A DNA stretch of 11,271 nt from Pseudomonadota bacterium (GTDB lineage: Bacteria > Pseudomonadota > Gammaproteobacteria > Arenicellales > UBA868): NCBI GenBank assembly GCA_018661145.1, contig JABJIU010000238.1, positions 1-11,271 on the forward strand, written 5' to 3'. A program made the position numbers and the translations under genes. Below the pieces are notes generated by a model. It was not told where the DNA came from and ran no database searches. It was given only the letters and a program-made list of their open reading frames with translations. Below are positions 6,528-11,271 of the stretch, piece by piece (the first letter of the stretch is position 1; the number at the start of each line of letters is the position of its first letter).

Positions 6528-7400
6528 TCAGCCGCCCAGAAATAACTCCCCGACCTTGGGGTTTTCAAGGAGTTCGCTGCCCTTGCCTGCGACAGCGATC
6601 TTGCCCGAGACCATGACATAGCCAATGTCGGCAAATTCGAGCCCCTTTTTAGCGTTCTGCTCAACCATGATGATGGTCTTACCTTCGTTGTGCTGTAAGT
6701 CGTACAGAATTTCAAACACCATGTCGATGAACCGTGGCTCAAGACCAATCGATGGCTCATCCACCAATAACAACTCGGGGTTCATAACCAGAGCCCGTGA
6801 AATCTCAAGCAGCCGGCGCTCGCCACCAGACAACACTTTCGCCTGATGGCGCCGACGGGCAGCCAGTCTCGGGTATTTATCAAAAACGGATTCCGCTGCC
6901 GCTCTTGCCTCGGCGGGCTGGTTCTTGAGGAAACCTCCCATCCACAGATTTTCCTCAACCGTCATACCGGGGAAAATCGACTTATCCTGCAGGATGTAGG
7001 CGATACCAGCCTTTTCCAGTTTTTCACTTGGTGACAAAGCTGTCACATCAGTTTGCTCACCATCTTCCCCGATCAAAATGCTGCCGGAGAAAATATTGTT
7101 GAAGCCAAAAATGGCGTGCAGGACAGTAGATTTTCCAGCCCCGTTTGGGCCAATCAGGCACAACGACTGCTTGCGCCCCAGCCGCAGGTTGATGCCATGG
7201 AGAATATGCATCTGGCCATATCCAGCAACCAGATCATTCAAGGCAATATAGGGTTCACCCTCTACCAGCGCATCCAACTGCTCCAGACTGATCTCTTCGG
7301 CAATGGCAGCAGTCTGCCGGACGACCTCCTCAACCGAAATGACCGAATCGACCTCTCCCGCCCCGTAGCCGCGCGTTGTACTCTCCCGATCATCACTCAT
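6528..7400 (-). CDS. livF: HAAT-family ABC transporter ATPase, LivF type, with N-terminal extension
   Basis: Second nucleotide-binding subunit of the importer, working with LivG at the inner face of the membrane. Walker A GPNGAGKST is at 84-92, the Q-loop LQD at 137-139, the signature LSGGE at 190-194, and Walker B LLLVDEP at 210-216. VEQNA at 246-250 is typical of LivF, which lacks the usual H-loop histidine. At 290 residues it is about 50 longer than common LivF proteins (around 235). The extra is an acidic, probably helical N-terminal segment (1-48) with no motif I recognise. The long start is credible because the ATG overlaps the livG stop in an ATGA, and no ATG occurs in frame until residue 64. 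It is the last gene of the transporter block. Confidence 0.92.
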   Translation of the reverse strand: MSDDRESTTRGYGAGEVDSVISVEEVVRQTAAIAEEISLEQLDALVEGEPYIALNDLVAGYGQMHILHGINLRLGRKQSLCLIGPNGAGKSTVLHAIFGFNNIFSGSILIGEDGEQTDVTALSPSEKLEKAGIAYILQDKSIFPGMTVEENLWMGGFLKNQPAEARAAAESVFDKYPRLAARRRHQAKVLSGGERRLLEISRALVMNPELLLVDEPSIGLEPRFIDMVFEILYDLQHNEGKTIIMVEQNAKKGLEFADIGYVMVSGKIAVAGKGSELLENPKVGELFLGG

Positions 7401-8143
7401 CAGTGCGCCCCCAGGTAGGCGTCTATCACCCGCTGATCACCCTGAATATCGGACGGAGACCCCTGTGCAAGCAACTGCCCATGCGCCAGACAGTAAATGT
7501 GATCTGCCATGTTCATGATCACGCGCATATTGTGCTCAATGACGAACAAGGTGATACCAAACTCCTCATTGGCTCGTCGCAACCGGTCAATAAGCCCGTT
7601 AATCAATGTCGGATTGATACCCGCCGTCGGCTCGTCCAGCAGCAGACTGGTGGGCTCATTCATCAGCGCCATGGCGAATTCGAGTAGTTTCTGCTGACCA
7701 AAAGACAACGACCCAGCCCGCAAGAAACGCTTTTGGTATAGACCTACAAATTCGAGCAAGGCCTCGGCTCGTTCATATTGTTCAGGTCCGTTTCGACCAA
7801 AAGCATCAGCAAACCGCATCTTCCGGTGAGGCAGCGATATCAGCATGTTATCGACGGCTTTCATCTGTCCGTAGATTCGTGTCTGCTGAAAGGTGCGTAA
7901 CAAGCCAAGCCGTGCAATCTTTTGGACCGGTAGCGTTGAGATCTCCCGACCCTCAAAGAGAATGCTGCCGCTATCGATGGGGTGATACCCCACAATGGAG
8001 TTAAAAAGGGTGGTCTTTCCCGATCCATTCGGACCGATCAGGCCCGTGATCGTACCCTTTTCCACAGAAAGCGAAATATCCGTATTGGCCACCACGCCCC
8101 CGAAGGACTTGCTGACCTTGTTGACCTCGATAATGGCGCTCAT
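7400..8143 (-). CDS. livG: HAAT-family ABC transporter ATPase, LivG type
   Basis: First nucleotide-binding subunit of the importer, 247 residues and normal in length. It opens with the LivG-like IIEVNKVSKSFGGVVA. Walker A GPNGSGKTT is at 37-45, the Q-loop TFQQTR at 84-89, the signature SLSFGQQKLLE at 145-155, Walker B LLLDEPTAG at 167-175, and the H-loop VIEHNM at 201-206 with His204. All catalytic elements are intact. The signature reads LSFGQ rather than LSGGQ, which is common in this subfamily. It overlaps livM upstream and livF downstream by ATGA, so the three are translationally coupled. Confidence 0.94.
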   Translation of the reverse strand: MSAIIEVNKVSKSFGGVVANTDISLSVEKGTITGLIGPNGSGKTTLFNSIVGYHPIDSGSILFEGREISTLPVQKIARLGLLRTFQQTRIYGQMKAVDNMLISLPHRKMRFADAFGRNGPEQYERAEALLEFVGLYQKRFLRAGSLSFGQQKLLEFAMALMNEPTSLLLDEPTAGINPTLINGLIDRLRRANEEFGITLFVIEHNMRVIMNMADHIYCLAHGQLLAQGSPSDIQGDQRVIDAYLGAH

Positions 8144-9180
8144 GACTGATCATCCCCTGCTGCCTCGTCCGCTTTAGCCGGGAGACTGAACCAGTGCGGC
8201 TTTCGCTCCATCAACCAGCCGACGACACCGCCCTCGAAGTAAACCACCGTAGCAACGATCAGGACACCCAACGCCACCCATTGCCACCCCAGAAGATAAG
8301 TCCAGGTCACTTCCTTGAATACATGGAACAGGATGGCGCCTACAACCGGACCCCAGAGCGTACCTTTTCCTCCCAACAGGGCGCAGACCACCATAAAGAT
8401 ACCAAGATTGATCGTCTGATAGGCCGATTCCAAAGGTTCAAAGTGAATTAACTGAAATGCAGAAATTGCGCCGGCAACCCCGACAAAAAAGGCTGCCATT
8501 GCCCATGTAGCAAGTTTGTACTGCAGCGTATGGATGCCCATAGCTTCGGCTTTTTCCTCGTCATCACGGATGGCGTTGATCGCCGCACCGAAACGGGTGG
8601 TGTAGAGCCATTTTAGAAAAAGAAACAGCGCCACCCCGGTAGCAGCAAAAAGAAAATAGAAGAGAATCTTGCCATTCTCAAAGTCACCCGGATACACCGG
8701 AAGCGCAATACCCTGTCCTCCCCCTACCCAGTCCCAGTTGGAAACGAGTTCACCGGCAGCGATGGCAACCCCTAGGGTGCCGATAGCAAAATAAGGGCCC
8801 CGAAGACCAAACGTGATATAGCCGATCACAACCGCGACCACCGAACAGAAAAGACCCGCTGCTAGCATGCCCAGAAACATACCGGTGAAATACTGGCCAT
8901 CAGTAAATTCGTAGATTCCTCCACCAGAAGAACCGGTGTACTCACCCACGTCGTAAGCCAATGCAATAGTAACGACTGCAGCAACGTACATACCGGTACC
9001 GTAGAAGGTAATGTTGCCAAGCGAGTTGTAACCCATCTGGCCGCCAGTCATATCCCAGGTTAAGGCTACGATGATCATGAGCCAAACCGTTGCCAACTGG
9101 GTTTTGAATACCGGAAACACAAAAGGCGCGATGATCATAAAAATAATCAACGCAAGGTAGAAAACAGCCCTCTTTCCCAT
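8140..9180 (-). CDS. livM: HAAT-family ABC transporter permease, LivM type
   Basis: Inner-membrane permease, 346 residues, pairing with LivH. Hydrophobic helices are clear at about 5-24, 28-44, 60-76, 99-122, 128-145, 171-190, 224-243, 259-285 and 296-316. The conserved GGQMGYNSLGNITFYGTGMY region (46-65) and RGPYFAIGTLGVA (127-139) mark LivM. The cytoplasmic coupling loop FGAAINAIRDDEEKAEAMGI (197-216) contacts the ATPases. A Gly/Tyr-rich segment at about 77-98 makes a longer external loop than usual. A charged tail follows from 323. The start follows livH by 18 bases and has AGG seven to nine bases upstream. Substrate cannot be told from the permease. Confidence 0.94.
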   Translation of the reverse strand: MGKRAVFYLALIIFMIIAPFVFPVFKTQLATVWLMIIVALTWDMTGGQMGYNSLGNITFYGTGMYVAAVVTIALAYDVGEYTGSSGGGIYEFTDGQYFTGMFLGMLAAGLFCSVVAVVIGYITFGLRGPYFAIGTLGVAIAAGELVSNWDWVGGGQGIALPVYPGDFENGKILFYFLFAATGVALFLFLKWLYTTRFGAAINAIRDDEEKAEAMGIHTLQYKLATWAMAAFFVGVAGAISAFQLIHFEPLESAYQTINLGIFMVVCALLGGKGTLWGPVVGAILFHVFKEVTWTYLLGWQWVALGVLIVATVVYFEGGVVGWLMERKPHWFSLPAKADEAAGDDQS

Positions 9181-9198
9181 CAGCCTGACCTTTTCAAC

Positions 9199-10110
9199 TT
9201 ACTGGAGACTCTGTCGAACCCGCCGCTGCTGCAGGAGACGGAAGATCAAGACCAACAGAAGCAGTAACACAGCAATTGCCTGCTGATAACCGATTCCGAA
9301 GATATGGGCACCATATTGCTCAAGCACACCGATGCCCAGACCCGCTGCGATCACGCCTGGGAGGTTACCCAGACCGGCAGCCGTCACGATCACGAAAGCC
9401 CGCACGGAGTGGGTAATTCCGTAAAAAGGCTGAATGACCCAGACCATGACGATAATGGCACCGGCAGCCCCACAGATGGCTGCGTTTAACGAAAACGTGA
9501 AGGCATAGACCCTATCAGTATTGATGCCTAGCACGCGGGCTGCCCGCGCATCCTGTGCAGTTGCCCTGATCGCCTGACCCATCCGGCTGTACTTCATAAA
9601 AAGGACCACCCCAATCGCAAGCGACCCTGCCATCAGTACCCCTAACAACTTGGCGATAGGAACATCGATAAAGCCATCTATGAAATACAGCGTCTCGTAA
9701 CCCAGATCAACACTTTGGGTATCAGATCCGAAAATGAGATTGAGCATCTGGGCCATGATAATGGCGAGTCCGAAGGTAGCCAGTAACGTGGTGAAAAGAT
9801 CGCGATCAATCACTCGACGGATCACAACTTTGTAGATTACCCAGCCGATACCGGCCATCACCAGGAAAGCAACAGGCACTCCCAGCAATGCAGGAAGACC
9901 TTTTTCCGAGAGCCACCAGCAGATGTATCCGCCCGCAATGACAAAATCTCCCTGGGCGAGGTTCTTGACATTCATCACCCCCCACACCAGCGCAAGACCA
10001 TAGGCCGCGAGCGCAAACAACGCTCCGATCATAACCCCGTCGATAACGATCTTAAGGTTGACCACCGGAAACTGGAGCAGTAGACCGAAATTAGACGCAA
10101 ACTGTTCCAT
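9199..10110 (-). CDS. livH: HAAT-family ABC transporter permease, LivH type
   Basis: Inner-membrane permease, 303 residues, with about eight hydrophobic helices (around 22-46, 54-67, 76-95, 107-126, 153-172, 202-228, 237-263 and 275-293). LivH signatures are GALFALAAYGLALVWGVM at 29-46, NLAQGDFVIAGGY at 50-62, the coupling loop MGQAIRATAQDARAARVLGI at 177-196, and GLGNLPGVIAAGLGIGVLE at 246-264. It forms the translocation channel with LivM. The ATG at 10110 has no strong ribosome site, and a 257-base gap with a hairpin separates it from the binding-protein gene. Confidence 0.94.
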   Translation of the reverse strand: MEQFASNFGLLLQFPVVNLKIVIDGVMIGALFALAAYGLALVWGVMNVKNLAQGDFVIAGGYICWWLSEKGLPALLGVPVAFLVMAGIGWVIYKVVIRRVIDRDLFTTLLATFGLAIIMAQMLNLIFGSDTQSVDLGYETLYFIDGFIDVPIAKLLGVLMAGSLAIGVVLFMKYSRMGQAIRATAQDARAARVLGINTDRVYAFTFSLNAAICGAAGAIIVMVWVIQPFYGITHSVRAFVIVTAAGLGNLPGVIAAGLGIGVLEQYGAHIFGIGYQQAIAVLLLLLVLIFRLLQQRRVRQSLQ

Positions 10111-10367
10111 TTAATTAGGGCACTTATCAGTCAGAACTGCCTCACACATATTCCATTCAAACCAATTCTGATGGCAACTTAACACCCGCCTGGTTTTGGT
10201 TTGGACACCTCTCCTGCAAACACGCTTCCTGCGTCAGCACGAAATAGGCGCGGCAGCACGATCCCCGCAAATCCCAGACCATCTTCAGAGGCGTGATATC
10301 AACTGGAAAGCGCCGACATACAGGTGGGGCAGCTTTACCCCGCCTGTATGCCCGCCGTTCTATCCAG
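10111..10367 (-). other. Intergenic region between binding-protein gene and livH
   Basis: 257 bases with no credible gene; the ORFs crossing it are low-complexity shadows. It contains the strong hairpin listed separately and a small ACGC/GCGT stem near 10214-10226. No clear promoter was recognised before livH, so livHMGF is probably reached by read-through from the binding-protein gene. Confidence 0.5.
10317..10350 (-). promoter_or_regulatory. Intergenic hairpin downstream of the binding-protein gene
   Basis: Two 13-base arms, CATACAGGTGGGG (10317-10329) and CCCCGCCTGTATG (10338-10350), enclose an 8-base loop. Twelve of thirteen positions pair in the minus-strand RNA, with one C/A mismatch. 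It starts 18 bases after the binding-protein stop codon. No U-tract follows, so it is not a classic intrinsic terminator. A role as a 3'-end stabiliser or partial terminator, giving more binding protein than permease and ATPase, fits what is known of other binding-protein operons; this role is inferred. Confidence 0.65.
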
Positions 10368-11271
10368 CTAGTTACGAGGCCAGTTGATCGGATGCGATGC
10401 AAAAGCCGAAGGTGCCACCACATTGTATTTTCCGTCCTGAATCTGACGGAGCACCATCGGTTTGGCGATATTGTTGCCGGCCTCGGAGAACTTGATTCCG
10501 CCGTAGAAGGTCTCAAGGTCGGTTGCCGCTATGGCATCTCGCAGCGCCTCCTTGTCGAGGCTGCCGGCACGCTCAAAGGCATCTTTGAACACGTACACCG
10601 CTGCGGAAGCCTGAGCCAACTGATACGGAACCTTCTTGTTTGCGTAATCCGAGTACGCCGCTTTGACTTCTGTATTGAAGTTCGCTGCGGTGCCGAAGAG
10701 TGGATCCTCATAGGTCAATGTCTCGGCCCACTGCGTTGAGCACAGAATATCGTTGGCCGCTGCGCCGAATTTACCGGTCACATCTGCTGCCTCGCAGTGC
10801 GTCACCGCTACCATCGGCACCTTGACGCTCTGCTCGTCGATCTGGCGGACCGCGGTTGCCGCCCCTTTGGAGTGGCCGCTGACAATGAGCACATCGGGCT
10901 TGAGCAGTTTGACCTTGGTCAGGATCGCGCTCATGTCCGAAAGGTCACGCGGTAACTTCTCATCCACCACCGTCTTCATGCCATACCGCGCGGCATCCTC
11001 CAGAACACCAGCCCGGATATCCAACGAAAACGGGTCGTTCTCAACCGCAACAGCCACCTTCACGGAAGAAGGTTCTTTACCTGATTCTTTTGCTTTCTCT
11101 GCCGCAAGCGTGATCGCAGAAGCCAGGTACTGTTCCGAAGTCGACAGGACTGCAAAAAGATACTTATAACCCTTGTTAAACAAAGAGCGTGAGGCGCCCT
11201 CTGCCTCGATCATCGGGATCTGGTATTTCTCGGTCACTGGCGCAATGGCCTTGGTCATGCCGGAGGAATAG
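10368..11271 (-). CDS. HAAT-family periplasmic substrate-binding protein, N-terminus cut by right edge
   Basis: About 300 C-terminal residues of a type I periplasmic binding protein (Peripla_BP_6 family). The frame stays open past the internal ATG at 11258 to the window edge (YSSG before the Met), and YSSG...IAPVTEKY is an internal family motif, so the true start and signal peptide lie outside. Other family features are DVLIVSGHSKGAATAVRQ, the second-lobe VPMVAVTHCEA, YQLAQASAAVYVFKDAFERAGSLD, and LETFYGGIKFSEAGNN near the C-terminus. It captures the substrate and delivers it to LivH/LivM. HAAT binding proteins take branched-chain amino acids but also amides, urea, aromatic compounds and methylated amines. 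With demethylation genes nearby, a betaine-like ligand is possible but not shown. It is the first transporter gene seen and is followed by a strong hairpin. Confidence 0.92.
   Translation of the reverse strand, partial: YSSGMTKAIAPVTEKYQIPMIEAEGASRSLFNKGYKYLFAVLSTSEQYLASAITLAAEKAKESGKEPSSVKVAVAVENDPFSLDIRAGVLEDAARYGMKTVVDEKLPRDLSDMSAILTKVKLLKPDVLIVSGHSKGAATAVRQIDEQSVKVPMVAVTHCEAADVTGKFGAAANDILCSTQWAETLTYEDPLFGTAANFNTEVKAAYSDYANKKVPYQLAQASAAVYVFKDAFERAGSLDKEALRDAIAATDLETFYGGIKFSEAGNNIAKPMVLRQIQDGKYNVVAPSAFASHPINWPRN

Noticed and set aside
10157..10516. 119-residue minus-strand ORF across the binding-protein/livH gap
   Set aside because: It overlaps the binding-protein gene on the same strand in another frame, has Arg/Pro-rich composition and no recognisable motif.
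11256..11258. ATG at 11258 as the start of the binding protein
   Set aside because: The frame is open upstream with family-like residues (YSSG), and the motif is internal to the binding-protein family, so the gene is truncated by the window.

Overview
The window is a run of twelve co-directional minus-strand genes, with no convincing plus-strand gene. It fits a member of the Pseudomonadota, probably free-living and plausibly marine or soil. The class is not resolved: this set of one-carbon genes is familiar mainly from Alphaproteobacteria and occurs in some Gammaproteobacteria. Base composition looks even, with GC in the low to mid 50s by eye, and no tRNA, IS element, CRISPR array or broken gene was seen.

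In transcription order (right to left) there are three blocks. (1) 11271-6528: a HAAT-type (branched-chain amino acid family) ABC importer, consisting of a substrate-binding protein cut by the right edge, two permeases (LivH, LivM) and two ATPases (LivG, LivF). livM, livG and livF are joined by ATGA overlaps, and a strong hairpin separates the binding-protein gene from livH. (2) 6284-2881: a short D-3-phosphoglycerate dehydrogenase (TTG start), phosphoserine aminotransferase, and a DUF1015 protein (GTG start). These are the first two steps of serine synthesis plus an uncharacterised partner; no serB is present. (3) 2642-1: a B12-binding corrinoid methyl carrier, a DUF1638 protein, a small 'virulence factor' domain protein, a MetV-like MTHFR C-terminal zinc/iron-sulphur-type protein, and the N-terminal part of a MetF-type methylenetetrahydrofolate reductase that runs off the left edge.

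The likely theme is use of a methylated compound. A methylated amine or betaine-like substrate would be imported by the HAAT system, its methyl group moved to the corrinoid protein by an MttB-type methyltransferase, passed on to tetrahydrofolate, and the methyl-THF oxidised by MetF with the MetV-like protein. Methylene-THF could then be used through serine/glycine metabolism, which would explain the serine genes. Neither methyltransferase nor the corrinoid reactivase is in the window; they would have to lie outside it. The substrate and the overall link are inferences. The parts of real novelty interest are the roles of DUF1015, DUF1638 and the 'virulence factor' protein in this setting.
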